Positions 10,823 to 19,042 of a stretch of 64,000 bases of DNA are shown here, piece by piece. Below the pieces are notes generated by a model. That model was not told where the DNA came from. It was given only the letters and a program-made list of their open reading frames with translations, and ran no database searches. Position 1 is the first letter of the stretch. Each line of letters begins with the position of its first letter. The DNA is taken from NCBI RefSeq assembly GCF_900142785.1, contig NZ_FRCD01000017.1, forward strand, positions 62,001 through 126,000, written 5' to 3'. Source of the stretch: Chryseobacterium carnipullorum (lineage in GTDB: Bacteria; Bacteroidota; Bacteroidia; Flavobacteriales; Weeksellaceae). The translations under genes and the position numbers were made by a program.

Positions 10823-11960
10823 TTTGATGTTGCATTTGAAGTTTATATAGTTCTATGAAAGCACTTAAAGGTTGAGAGAGGCTTTTATGTTTGCTTTCTT
10901 CAGCAAGTTGTAATATTTTGCTATCAAATTCTTTTCTATAATCGTCCGAAACTTCTTTCAGTACAGCTTTCTTTGAAGTATAAAAACATCTTTTCAGCAA
11001 CCATTTTTTTAATCCTTCATATTTTTCTGCTTTGAAGCTGATAGTATTTAAACTTTTGACATTTACCAAATTACCAAGTGTTAATACATCATATTCTTTT
11101 ATAAAATCAGTTTTCACTAATACTTTTAGAATTGCGAGATTAACATTTTTTAAATATCGATTTTTAGTATTTGATTCCGCCGAAAATAAATCATCATTAG
11201 TAACATTTTGGGCGCTAAATAAGATGTCCAAATTCATATCATTTGTTTTTCTTTTTAGACCTCTTTCCGACATGAATTCATGATAAATTTTAGAACTATA
11301 TTTTTTTAAGAGAATAGTTTTAAGATTATTCTTAGCCTCTTTAATTAATTCTTTTGACAGCATAGAATTAATTTCTTTTTCATTTGTGTAATAGATGATA
11401 TTTCTAAAGAGTATACCTATTAATACTAAAATAAAAAGAGAAAGATAAGTACCCGCAACTACCGATCTAGAAAACGGATGCTGTGGAATAGTATCCCTGA
11501 GTGTAGATAAAACTATAAACCAGAATATTGTTGAAAGGGTCAGATATATAGTTAAATATAGAAGGGATTTTTTAAATAACAGTTTATAAGTTGTAGGAGA
11601 TTTAACGGCGAGGTTATTTATTAAAAATCCTACAACTACAAGTGAGATACTAATAATTGTTGCAATATTAGTTGTTCTCTGATCAACCAATATATTTAAA
11701 GTTTTTTCACTGATTGTAATGACATTTAAAAATTCACAATTAAATACTAAAGGAATTGCAAAGCATATCCCGACTAATAAAAAAATCACGTACCAATTAT
11801 TTCTATTGGACAGAAAATCGGAAGATTTCCTGAAGTAATTGCCCCTGCCGTGATCAAAAAGTTGAGAATGGTCTTTCCGTAACTTTTCAAATGCTTTACC
11901 ATAAAGCCCAAAATATTTATACATAAAATAGTGTTTAATTATACATTTTACAAAAGACAT
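10809..11960 (-). CDS. Multi-pass membrane protein, first gene of the defence operon
   Basis: A 383-residue protein with about four hydrophobic segments: residues ~55-75 (YVIFLLVGICFAIPLVF), ~97-117 (IATIISISLVVVGFLI), ~130-152 (LLYLTIYLTLSTIFWFIVL) and ~168-190 (LSLFILVLIGILFRNIIYY). A ~190-residue Lys-rich cytoplasmic tail follows. The spacing of the second segment and the residues after it recall DUF2254-type membrane proteins, but this is pattern similarity only. The 3' end overlaps the 647-residue gene by 14 bases. A membrane partner next to a nuclease/STAND protein could be an effector or an envelope sensor. Paired palindromes and a TATCTTTG box lie just upstream of the start. Confidence 0.75.
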   Translation of the reverse strand: MSFVKCIIKHYFMYKYFGLYGKAFEKLRKDHSQLFDHGRGNYFRKSSDFLSNRNNWYVIFLLVGICFAIPLVFNCEFLNVITISEKTLNILVDQRTTNIATIISISLVVVGFLINNLAVKSPTTYKLLFKKSLLYLTIYLTLSTIFWFIVLSTLRDTIPQHPFSRSVVAGTYLSLFILVLIGILFRNIIYYTNEKEINSMLSKELIKEAKNNLKTILLKKYSSKIYHEFMSERGLKRKTNDMNLDILFSAQNVTNDDLFSAESNTKNRYLKNVNLAILKVLVKTDFIKEYDVLTLGNLVNVKSLNTISFKAEKYEGLKKWLLKRCFYTSKKAVLKEVSDDYRKEFDSKILQLAEESKHKSLSQPLSAFIELYKLQMQHQNENI

Positions 11961-12161
11961 CTGTTCATAAGTAATGATTGAAAAATACAGTCATTAGACA
12001 GTCTAAATGTAAAATTTTTACATGGTTGAGTTTCTACCAAAGATAATTAAAAACTATTTTATTTTTATATGGAAATCCATAATGGCATTACTTTATAATA
12101 ATTATGATTTGAAATCAACAGATGGTTTTAGTATTGAAAAAGACACCTATTTCAATATTAT
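11961..12161. promoter_or_regulatory. Promoter/operator region of the three-gene defence operon
   Basis: Two adjacent perfect palindromes lie 34-63 bases upstream of the operon's first start codon. One is TTAGAC-A-GTCTAA (11994-12006) and the next is ATGTAAAA-T-TTTTACAT (12007-12023). On the - strand a TATCTTTG box (complement of 12038-12045) fits the Bacteroidota -7 consensus TAnnTTTG. I found no clear -33 TTTG at the right spacing. Palindromes downstream of the putative -7 box would suit a repressor. No dedicated regulator gene is adjacent. Confidence 0.45.
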
Positions 12162-12803
12162 TTAAAGTTCATCAGATTTTGTAATTCCAATATTTTTCAA
12201 TATAACTTCCTCATAATTAATATTAAAAAATTCGATTTTATTAAACAGATTTTCCAAACTGTCAATAGGAGTTGCAGTTGGAGAATCGAAAAAGTAATAA
12301 GCTTTTAGAATTTCAGAATAAATTTTTTCCAGTATATCTTTAGCAGCTTTAATTAGTTTAGAAATTTCCTCTATGGTCAAAATACCTAAATATTTTTTGT
12401 ATTCCTGATCATTATGAGCATATACTTTATTCCTAAGATCGCGTAACTTTTCTATTTCAGCTCTTGATTGTTTTAAAATCAAATTAACATCTTTAAATAA
12501 TTCTTCCGATATTTCTATTGATTCATACTTCTTTCCGGGATTAAACCTATTCTTTAAAGAATAAATGGAATAGTAATCATCTGTACTTGGGCTATATAGT
12601 TTGAAAAGTTCAATAATAGTAGTTCGAAAGAAATTAACCTCAACAAATTGAAAGAAGTGATTAGATATCCGTTCGCGATTAATTAAATTAAATTTATTAT
12701 GATTTTCATTATTAAAATAACGTACTACATCAAAACTAGCTTGTGCGTTTAAGATTATATGGCACATTACCTCTAATTTTTCTGATAACTTTTCTTCCAT
12801 CAC
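12162..12803 (-). CDS. AbiU2-like HEPN-domain protein (213 aa)
   Basis: An all-helical protein with the sequence LRDLRNKVYAHND near residues 120-132. This contains the HEPN RNase signature (R-x5-H in RNKVYAH), and its context resembles AbiU2-type HEPN proteins. HEPN proteins of this kind cleave RNA and act in abortive infection or as toxins. No cognate MNT-type nucleotidyltransferase is next to it. The start lies 31 bases after the stop of a small conjugation gene, so it may be read from the tra operon. The unusually low GC resembles the neighbouring defence genes rather than the tra genes, suggesting separate acquisition. Confidence 0.65.
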   Translation of the reverse strand: MMEEKLSEKLEVMCHIILNAQASFDVVRYFNNENHNKFNLINRERISNHFFQFVEVNFFRTTIIELFKLYSPSTDDYYSIYSLKNRFNPGKKYESIEISEELFKDVNLILKQSRAEIEKLRDLRNKVYAHNDQEYKKYLGILTIEEISKLIKAAKDILEKIYSEILKAYYFFDSPTATPIDSLENLFNKIEFFNINYEEVILKNIGITKSDEL

Positions 12804-12834
12804 ATTATTTAAATTTATTTATATGAATTTTTAT

Positions 12835-13338
12835 TTACTTCCGAGAAAGAGTTTTTATTGCACTAACAGCTGCTGAACCATAAGTCTGGTCATCCGTTAA
12901 CCGAGTTGCCATTTGGAGGTCATCCACAAACTGTACTTGCGATGGCAGAATGGTTACGATTGAATATGGAGTAGTGCTAATCTCATTAATAATCGCTGTC
13001 TGATTATCCGTTATCTTCGTTATCTCTCTGCTCATAGCGATTCCTGTGGGTATTGACTGAATAGCAAATGATACAATGCGTAACCTGTCCTGTACTTTGG
13101 TTACTTTATCTTTATAATCTTTCCATTGTGATTGATTGACAGTTTCCACCGTAGCATTTACAGTTTGCTTCTGCCTCATTTCTTTCTGTCGGTCGTGCTC
13201 TTTCATTGCGGCATTGATCTCTAAATCCATCATCGGAAAGGAAACATTTTCCTGCTGCCACGCAGGTGTAGAACTCCCACCTGAAGAAGTCATCACGATA
13301 TAAATTGGAATAATTAGAATCAGAAAAATCTTTTTCAT
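12835..13338 (-). CDS. Small secreted conjugation-operon protein (167 aa)
   Basis: It has an N-terminal signal sequence (KKIFLILIIPIYIVMTSSGG) and a mostly helical, charged mature part containing KEHDRQKEMRQKQ and a weakly hydrophobic stretch. It sits 10 bases after the TraI-like gene in the same direction, at the distal end of the tra genes. I do not recognise a named family; it is probably a periplasmic component of the flavobacterial-type transfer machinery. The position makes a transfer role likely, but no motif proves it. Confidence 0.6.
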   Translation of the reverse strand: MKKIFLILIIPIYIVMTSSGGSSTPAWQQENVSFPMMDLEINAAMKEHDRQKEMRQKQTVNATVETVNQSQWKDYKDKVTKVQDRLRIVSFAIQSIPTGIAMSREITKITDNQTAIINEISTTPYSIVTILPSQVQFVDDLQMATRLTDDQTYGSAAVSAIKTLSRK

Positions 13339-13348
13339 TTTTTGACTT

Positions 13349-14002
13349 TTAAAAATTCCTCTTGTACTTATTCATTATGTTCTCCACAATGCCTTTATCA
13401 GTATTGATGTATCCAGCAAAAGGATTGATTGAATTCCAGAATCCCAATCGATTGGCTTTTTCCAGTCTTAGCTTTATTGCCAAAAGCCATAGTTTTAGAT
13501 TTTTTACATTTCCGGATATATTATGCAGGATTTTATATCGGTCTCCGGCAGTAGCTAAATTCAACTCTCCAGACGCCAAAATATCAGTGATATCTGTTAC
13601 TATTTTCAGACTTTGCTCATAGGTTTTCTGTGAAGCTTTGGTTCCAAATATCGCATACTGAGGATGCTGGGAAGCCAATTGAACTATCTGAGCAGAATAA
13701 TCATAGCATTTGTTCAGCTCAGTGTAGATCTGCTGTACCTGAATACCGTTTTGTAGTGTTCCTGAAACTTCTTTCAAGCCTTTTAATATTTTATTCTGAA
13801 TATCGTTGGCAGCTACCATCTGGGTTCCGACCCAGGTTTGAGCATCTTTTAATTTGGATGTTTCTTCGATGACTTCGTTCTGCTTGGCTTTCAGATTTTC
13901 TGAATACAATATCATCGCTGCTGTAACAGTAGGATCTATGTAGGTATTCTGAGCAAATAAAAAACTGCCGAATCCTAGAAAAAATAGACTAAGTTTCTTC
14001 AT
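13349..14002 (-). CDS. TraI-like conjugative transfer protein (217 aa, secreted)
   Basis: It has a clear signal peptide (MKKLSLFFLGFGSFLFAQ) followed by a helical coiled-coil-like body (AAMILYSENLKAKQNEVIEE onward). In CTnDOT-type operons a secreted, coiled-coil TraI (DUF4141 type) follows the TraG ATPase, resembling VirB5. This gene occupies that place, overlapping the end of traG by 14 bases, which indicates translational coupling. The equivalence to TraI rests on order, size and topology, not on a motif I can quote. Confidence 0.6.
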   Translation of the reverse strand: MKKLSLFFLGFGSFLFAQNTYIDPTVTAAMILYSENLKAKQNEVIEETSKLKDAQTWVGTQMVAANDIQNKILKGLKEVSGTLQNGIQVQQIYTELNKCYDYSAQIVQLASQHPQYAIFGTKASQKTYEQSLKIVTDITDILASGELNLATAGDRYKILHNISGNVKNLKLWLLAIKLRLEKANRLGFWNSINPFAGYINTDKGIVENIMNKYKRNF

Positions 14003-15893
14003 ACTGATAATTTTTAGTGATTAATTCTGAAAAACAGATTTGATGATTTTCGAGCTCCTGTGAGATGACTTTGAAAACATTTTTCCCTTTGTTCTCATTT
14101 TTCACCCTGTTGTAATAGGACACAATCTTTTGGTCTAAAGGATTCTGATACAGATTGACCAGTGAAACAAGATTTTCAAGGCTGTCTCCAAAAATTTTTA
14201 AATCAGATACAATTTTAATGAGTGCTTCATCATAACTTCCGTACTTCTGTACATAATACTCCACTGCCGATTTCTCTGGCTTCTCTGTAGTATAGGTTAA
14301 ATACTGCTCTATTGAAACTTCGTTACCATAGACTTCTCCTTTAGAACCTCGTTTCAGATAAAACTCTTTGAACCTGCTTCGTCCGAATTTGTTATTAAGG
14401 TTGTTGATGGTAAAAATCTTGTTCTGCTCGACTTTGTTCAGTGAAAGTAAAGCAGCAATCCTGTCAAAGTTGTCTTTGAATTTGGTCTGGTCAAGAAGAA
14501 TGAAAGTGTCCGAATTATTGATAATGGAATCTTTTACAACTGCATTTCCAATGATGTCATCCAACTCCTGCGTTACCACCACTGCTTCTCCCCAAAATTT
14601 CCTAACCGTTTTGTAGAGATACAAAATATATCCACCCATCAGTTTACTTGCGATTGCTTTCCAGGCTTCTTCAATAATGAGAGCTTTTCTCCTGTCTTTT
14701 CTGAGTCGCATTTTCTGGATGAATGTGTCCATAATGATTAGGGTCACAATAGGAAAAAGCTTTGGATTATCTTTTACATTGTCAATCTCGAACACGATAA
14801 ATGATTCATCAAACAAAGTGTTATCCGCAGATTCGTTGAGCGTTGTTCCATATCGTCCACCTTTATAAAAATCCCTCAGAACAAATAGAAAAGTTCTCAG
14901 ATTGAATTCCCTTTCTGTGATGCTGTGTTTTTTATTGTTCAGATAAAGAGGAAGAAATTTGTCGCAATAATCATAGAAACCATTAAAGGAAAGTTCTTTT
15001 GCATCCAACTTCTCTTCAAGTTCTTTGATTTTTCTGATGATGGCTTTTCTAAATGATTCGTTCCAGTTTTCTTCTGTTTTGTCCTTTTTGATGATCTCAT
15101 TGGATTTTATGAGAATTAATTGAGTTTCATTATAAATCCTTCTTCTCTCTTCATCACCCAGCGTTTCATAAGCTTCATAAACTGTATAAAATTTTTCGTT
15201 GTCATAATCAGGATTATTGATGTTCTTATCAGGATGATAGAGCATCAATAGTTTCCTTCCGGCTTCCTTGATCTCTTCAGAACTTGCATTGAAGGCAATT
15301 CCTAAAACATCATAGTAAGTCCGCTGATTATTAACTTCATTCTCATACTGAGCATAAATATCTTCTTCGTGAATGTTGTATTTAATCAAATAAAGAATTA
15401 ATTCTTCTGAAGTTTTATTCTCATACCATTCAGTTCCCGAATTAAAATACTGATGATAATAGGACATTAGCACATTGTCCAATATTGATTTCTGCGCAGA
15501 TGACATTGACGCATCAGGACCTTGCCATATTAAAAAAATAAGATTGGTCAAAAACTCTATTTTTTCAATATTGAATTCTTTCTTATCCATCAGGAAAGGA
15601 TTCATTGTGATTGGCTTTTCTTCAGTGTATTGAATGTATCTTCCCCCTTTGTATTTGCAGGTTCCTGAATAGGAATCTCCGGTATCGACGATGACCACGT
15701 CATAGTTATAGGTAAGATATTGCTCAATGATATTGTTCATTAAGAAACTCTTGCCTGATCCACTTGGTCCAAGAACAAACTTGTTTCGATTGTTAATTCT
15801 GCCAATTTTCATAGGCAGGTCAGCAGGATCTACTTTCAATGGAACACCTTGCCTGTCCGTAAATCTCAGATAGAAATTGGATTCTTCGTTCAC
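13989..15893 (-). CDS. traG: TraG conjugation ATPase (VirB4-like), 3' part with an inserted J domain
   Basis: This is the ATPase part of a TraG/VirB4 protein. Walker A is GPSGSGKS at residues 42-49 of this segment and Walker B is KALIIEEAW near 404-412, followed by LYKTVRKFWGEAVVVTQE. It is in the same protein as the segment at 15907-17061 but shifted by one base in a T-run. An extra ~150 residues interrupt the ATPase domain between the YYHQYF region (~145-150) and FNGFYDYCDKF (~304-314). This insert contains a DnaJ-type J domain at ~192-256 with the HPD triad at 220-222 (LLMLYHPDKN). TraG energises mating-pair formation at the inner membrane. J domains recruit Hsp70, so the insert may link the ATPase to DnaK. 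Confidence 0.85.
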   Translation of the reverse strand: MNEESNFYLRFTDRQGVPLKVDPADLPMKIGRINNRNKFVLGPSGSGKSFLMNNIIEQYLTYNYDVVIVDTGDSYSGTCKYKGGRYIQYTEEKPITMNPFLMDKKEFNIEKIEFLTNLIFLIWQGPDASMSSAQKSILDNVLMSYYHQYFNSGTEWYENKTSEELILYLIKYNIHEEDIYAQYENEVNNQRTYYDVLGIAFNASSEEIKEAGRKLLMLYHPDKNINNPDYDNEKFYTVYEAYETLGDEERRRIYNETQLILIKSNEIIKKDKTEENWNESFRKAIIRKIKELEEKLDAKELSFNGFYDYCDKFLPLYLNNKKHSITEREFNLRTFLFVLRDFYKGGRYGTTLNESADNTLFDESFIVFEIDNVKDNPKLFPIVTLIIMDTFIQKMRLRKDRRKALIIEEAWKAIASKLMGGYILYLYKTVRKFWGEAVVVTQELDDIIGNAVVKDSIINNSDTFILLDQTKFKDNFDRIAALLSLNKVEQNKIFTINNLNNKFGRSRFKEFYLKRGSKGEVYGNEVSIEQYLTYTTEKPEKSAVEYYVQKYGSYDEALIKIVSDLKIFGDSLENLVSLVNLYQNPLDQKIVSYYNRVKNENKGKNVFKVISQELENHQICFSELITKNYQYEET

Positions 15894-15906
15894 GGGGTAA
15901 CTCTCT

Positions 15907-17061
15907 TTAAAAAAAAAAACACAAGGCCGCTTCGCTTGTCGTCATAAATAGATCATATTCCCTAAGTTCCGTAGCATTGCCGGGAATGGTAGACCGGAAT
16001 AGTTCCAGTTGATTGTATGCATTCCTGGAAACGATGATTCCTTTCGTGAATAGCTTGTTTTCAATTAGGGACTGTGTTCCTTCCATTTTTTCCAATGTCC
16101 CTGCTGAAAATAACAGGGAAAAATGCGCATTGACAACCAACTGACCATCGATAGCGATGTTATGCAGAAGGGTTTGGATTTCTTCCGCTATAATGGCATT
16201 GGACGGAGAGTTATTAGCCGCACCCTCGTGCTTTTTCTTTTTCTTGTCGAGTTCTCGCTGTTGTTGTGCCTGAAGAGGAATAGTAATTACCTGATTGTAA
16301 ATGATGGTTTCATAATCCTCCAATTCATTGATGAATGTAAAATTATCAACAGCTGTTTCTGATGCTGCACCATTTCCTCCAAGTATAGAATAAGGCTCTA
16401 TTTCAGAAGGCAGATCAATATTTTCAACATCGACATAGGAAATATTCTTAACGAATTTATTTCCTATCTGCAGATATTCATTGGTTGATTTGATATTATC
16501 AAAACTTGGTATGTCAGAAAACTGCATTGACAATACACCGGAAATGTAATGTTCAAAATCTTTTTCAAACAAAAATTGTGGCTCGCAGTCATTTTGCTTT
16601 AAAAGCATAAATACCTTTTGGCATTTATCACGAAGCTCTTTATAACTCTTATCAGAGAAATGGTAGTGCTTCATTTTCTTTTTCAGCTTATCATCCACAA
16701 TATCTGTAAAAAGAAGTATTGTCTCAATAGTTTTAAAAAGTCGCCCTTCAAAATGTTCTGAGTATTTCTGCTGTAGAAATTGGTTCGACTCTTCAGCAGT
16801 GTATTTTTTCTTTGAAAAGAAATCGAGTTTCTGAACGATTCTACCCTCTCCTATAATGGCTACAACCTGATTTAAAACCGTATGGAAGTTCAGATAATTG
16901 TCAGGATCTGCCGAATACTGCTCAACAGGATTTTTTATTTTGATTCCGATAATAGGATTTCCGTATTGTCCAAATAAAACATCAAAGTCCCACCCGAAAT
17001 CTTTTCCGTAATCAAATCCGATAAAAGGAATATCAAATGTTAGTTTCTTTATTTTGGACAT
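15907..17061 (-). CDS. traG: TraG conjugation ATPase, 5' part (frameshifted from the ATPase segment)
   Basis: These 384 residues are the N-terminal half of a TraG/VirB4 protein, beginning KKLTFDIPFIGFDYGKDFG and ending SEAALCFFF before a TAA. Dropping one T from the 11-T run on the coding strand would continue FFF-KESYPVNEESNFYLRFTD and join the ATPase half in frame, giving a protein of about 1020 residues. This continuation is exactly what the TraG family shows at this point. So the split is either a sequencing error, a real recent frameshift, or a slippage site. The gene overlaps the end of traF by 29 bases and is part of the tra operon. Confidence 0.8.
   Translation of the reverse strand: MSKIKKLTFDIPFIGFDYGKDFGWDFDVLFGQYGNPIIGIKIKNPVEQYSADPDNYLNFHTVLNQVVAIIGEGRIVQKLDFFSKKKYTAEESNQFLQQKYSEHFEGRLFKTIETILLFTDIVDDKLKKKMKHYHFSDKSYKELRDKCQKVFMLLKQNDCEPQFLFEKDFEHYISGVLSMQFSDIPSFDNIKSTNEYLQIGNKFVKNISYVDVENIDLPSEIEPYSILGGNGAASETAVDNFTFINELEDYETIIYNQVITIPLQAQQQRELDKKKKKHEGAANNSPSNAIIAEEIQTLLHNIAIDGQLVVNAHFSLLFSAGTLEKMEGTQSLIENKLFTKGIIVSRNAYNQLELFRSTIPGNATELREYDLFMTTSEAALCFFF
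15909..15919 (-). other. Homopolymer frameshift site in traG
   Basis: A run of eleven A on the + strand (T in the message sense) lies where the two traG frames meet. With eleven T the frame hits TAA immediately; with ten T the protein reads through. Runs of this length are prone to sequencing error, replication slippage and transcriptional slippage. Confidence 0.75.
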
Positions 17062-17356
17062 AACCTAAAAGTGTTTTATTGTTTATTTTTTTTGGAAAAA
17101 TCAAAACTTGGTTGAAGTTTTTGGTCTTATCGTACAAACCATATTTATCCTGTCTTTTAAAAATGAAATAGACACCTCCTCCTGTAACTGCGAGTCCCAA
17201 AAGAGAACCCAGCAATCCGAATTTGGATAATATGAGTGCTGCGATGACACCAACTCCAATGACGCCTACTGCGTAAAAGATGTATTTACCTTTTAGTCCG
17301 AAGAATACAAGGGGTTTTTTAAGCCCCTTGTAGAGATAGAATCCCATATTAAGCAA
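17033..17356 (-). CDS. traF: TraF (DUF4133) conjugative transfer membrane protein
   Basis: A 107-residue protein with two membrane segments around residues 22-65 (YIFYAVGVIGVGVIAALIL and LLGSLLGLAVTGGGVYFIF) after the short motif YKGLKKPLVFFGLKGKY, which is typical of DUF4133/TraF, a VirB3-like inner-membrane subunit. It lies between TraE and TraG, as in CTnDOT. A second in-frame ATG three codons downstream (17347) may be the real start. The 5' end overlaps traE and the 3' end overlaps traG by 29 bases. Confidence 0.85.
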   Translation of the reverse strand: MLNMGFYLYKGLKKPLVFFGLKGKYIFYAVGVIGVGVIAALILSKFGLLGSLLGLAVTGGGVYFIFKRQDKYGLYDKTKNFNQVLIFPKKINNKTLLGYVQNKETNI

Positions 17357-17669
17357 AGAATGCTGTTACGAATTCCGGAACTACCAATAAGAATATCATA
17401 GCACCTCCATAGCCCAAGATTTCCTTGTTGACATCCTGGTCACCATTCGTCCATTTGTTATATACTCTTAGACCGCCGATGAAACCGACCAATCCTCCTA
17501 CTGCTTTTAGAATAAGCTTGATTGGATCCCAATAATCCTTGATATCATTGGCAGCATTGGAAATCGCTGTTGCACCACCCTGTCCAAATGCCGGGGTAAT
17601 AGCCAAAAGAATTACACAAGCAGTTAATAACTTTTTAACCAGCTGATGTCGTTTAGATTTGTAGTTCAT
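17349..17669 (-). CDS. traE: TraE (DUF4134) conjugative transfer protein
   Basis: A 106-residue protein with a cleavable signal (LLTACVILLAITPAFGQGG), the conserved stretch AISNAANDIKDYWDPIK and two hydrophobic segments (LILKAVGGLVGFIGGLRVY and GYGGAMIFLLVVPEFVTAFF). This is the DUF4134/TraE family, a VirB2-like pilin subunit of Bacteroidota type IV systems. It is the first of the tightly packed traE-traF-traG group. About 120 bases separate it from the upstream tra gene, leaving room for an internal promoter. Confidence 0.9.
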   Translation of the reverse strand: MNYKSKRHQLVKKLLTACVILLAITPAFGQGGATAISNAANDIKDYWDPIKLILKAVGGLVGFIGGLRVYNKWTNGDQDVNKEILGYGGAMIFLLVVPEFVTAFFA

Positions 17670-17788
17670 AATAATTGAAGATTTATGTTAAGAATTGTGT
17701 TTATTTTGCTCAGAAATTGGCATATGGGGTGTGCTATCCGTCATTTATTGGCGGATTATTTTAGATTTGAAATGTGTGGATTAATCTC

Positions 17789-18331
17789 TTAGATCATTGA
17801 CTGATAGACCTTATAGCCGTCACGGTCAGAAAGAACCTGAACGTTGGTTTCTGCGAGATTTAGAAAGTTCTTAAACTGTCTATGAAAGGATTTGAGCTTA
17901 GGTGATTCTGCTTCTTTTTTTTCCTGATTCTGATTCTCAATTTGTGCAGAATCAAGACTTGCAGTTTCCTTATGATTATTTTCTTTTGTTCTCTCTGATA
18001 TTTCTGGAATATTGTTATAGTCATCAATATCCTGCTCTGATTCGAACTTCTTTCGAAAGTGATCAAGGTCACGGGTTTCATCCTGCATCTCCTGATTAGA
18101 CGGAGAAAGCTCTTTTTGATTAAAAGAATTAGGAGTATTGATATTTTCCACATCATCGATTCCAACTTGTTGTATTTCGTTTTTGTCTTTTTCTGAAAAT
18201 TCCATCAGGGAATACTCTTCAGTTTCTTCCGGTCTTCCAGAATTATCTTTTTTCAGAAAAAGATCGTACACAAAATTTCCCGCGTAATAAAGCAGATAAA
18301 CGGCTATGATAGTAGTAATTATTTTGATCAT
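17789..18331 (-). CDS. TraD-like conjugation accessory protein with N-terminal membrane anchor
   Basis: A 180-residue protein with one N-terminal membrane segment (IITTIIAVYLLYYAGNFVY), a long acidic low-complexity middle rich in Glu, Asp, Asn and Gln, and a more conserved C-terminal ~45 residues (LKSFHRQFKNFLNLAETNV then VLSDRDGYKVYQSMI). It stands between the ParA-like TraA and TraE, where CTnDOT-type operons carry TraB-TraD. The TraD label is by position; the family is not certain. Confidence 0.55.
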   Translation of the reverse strand: MIKIITTIIAVYLLYYAGNFVYDLFLKKDNSGRPEETEEYSLMEFSEKDKNEIQQVGIDDVENINTPNSFNQKELSPSNQEMQDETRDLDHFRKKFESEQDIDDYNNIPEISERTKENNHKETASLDSAQIENQNQEKKEAESPKLKSFHRQFKNFLNLAETNVQVLSDRDGYKVYQSMI

Positions 18332-18351
18332 CTTTAGTAAAGTATTTGTGG

Positions 18352-19002
18352 TTACAAAGTAATTTCAAGGCATTTGTTGATGTGTTCTATTAATTCTGCG
18401 AATGGACTTTTAACAGCATATTTTTGTTCATAGGTCAGTTTCCTTGTATCGAGGATTTGGAGACAATTTCTTTTGAATACAGGACTTTTCAGTAAGATTC
18501 CATACCTGCTGATTTCGGTATCCATTCCATCCTGATTAAGGTATTTGTAGCCTTTATCATATTTCGAACGGATAAATATTCGTTCCGCCTGGCTTTCCAA
18601 CAGTCCCAAAAAATTAATGAAGACCAACGTTGATTTCGCAGAGACATTGGAATATTCAAAAGGAATGACAATGAAATCACTATAGATAAGTAGGTCGCTG
18701 TATTTCACATCCAATGTTCCTGCAAGGTCGAATATGTTTATTTCTTCACTTTCTTTCAATTCGATCAAAGTTTCAAAATCCGAGAAAGGCTGTTCGTTTT
18801 CTTCATCTATTATCTCAACATCATATAATTTTGGAATTTCCAGCAATTCGTCTTCTTTCCATTTATGATAAAATGACTTCTGAAAATCGAAATCGAATAC
18901 ATTGACCTTTCTTTTAGAATTAACAGAAATATAATTGGCAAAAGCAATGGCAAGCGTTGTTTTACCGGTTCCTCCTTTCTGTGTGGCAAAAGTGATTATC
19001 AT
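18352..19002 (-). CDS. traA: TraA-type ParA/MinD-family ATPase
   Basis: A 216-residue ParA-like protein. The deviant Walker A is ATQKGGTGKTTLA near residues 6-18 and a short switch region VNVFDFDFQKSF lies near 34-45. Later it has INIFDLAGTLD and FIVIPFEYSNVSAKST. ParA-type TraA heads the tra operon in CTnDOT-type elements and is thought to help DNA transfer or partition. It lies directly downstream of mobB, with ~20 bases to the traD-like gene. Confidence 0.85.
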   Translation of the reverse strand: MIITFATQKGGTGKTTLAIAFANYISVNSKRKVNVFDFDFQKSFYHKWKEDELLEIPKLYDVEIIDEENEQPFSDFETLIELKESEEINIFDLAGTLDVKYSDLLIYSDFIVIPFEYSNVSAKSTLVFINFLGLLESQAERIFIRSKYDKGYKYLNQDGMDTEISRYGILLKSPVFKRNCLQILDTRKLTYEQKYAVKSPFAELIEHINKCLEITL

Positions 19003-19042
19003 AATTTTCTATATCTTTTAAATAATTGGAACTGCATTTTAC

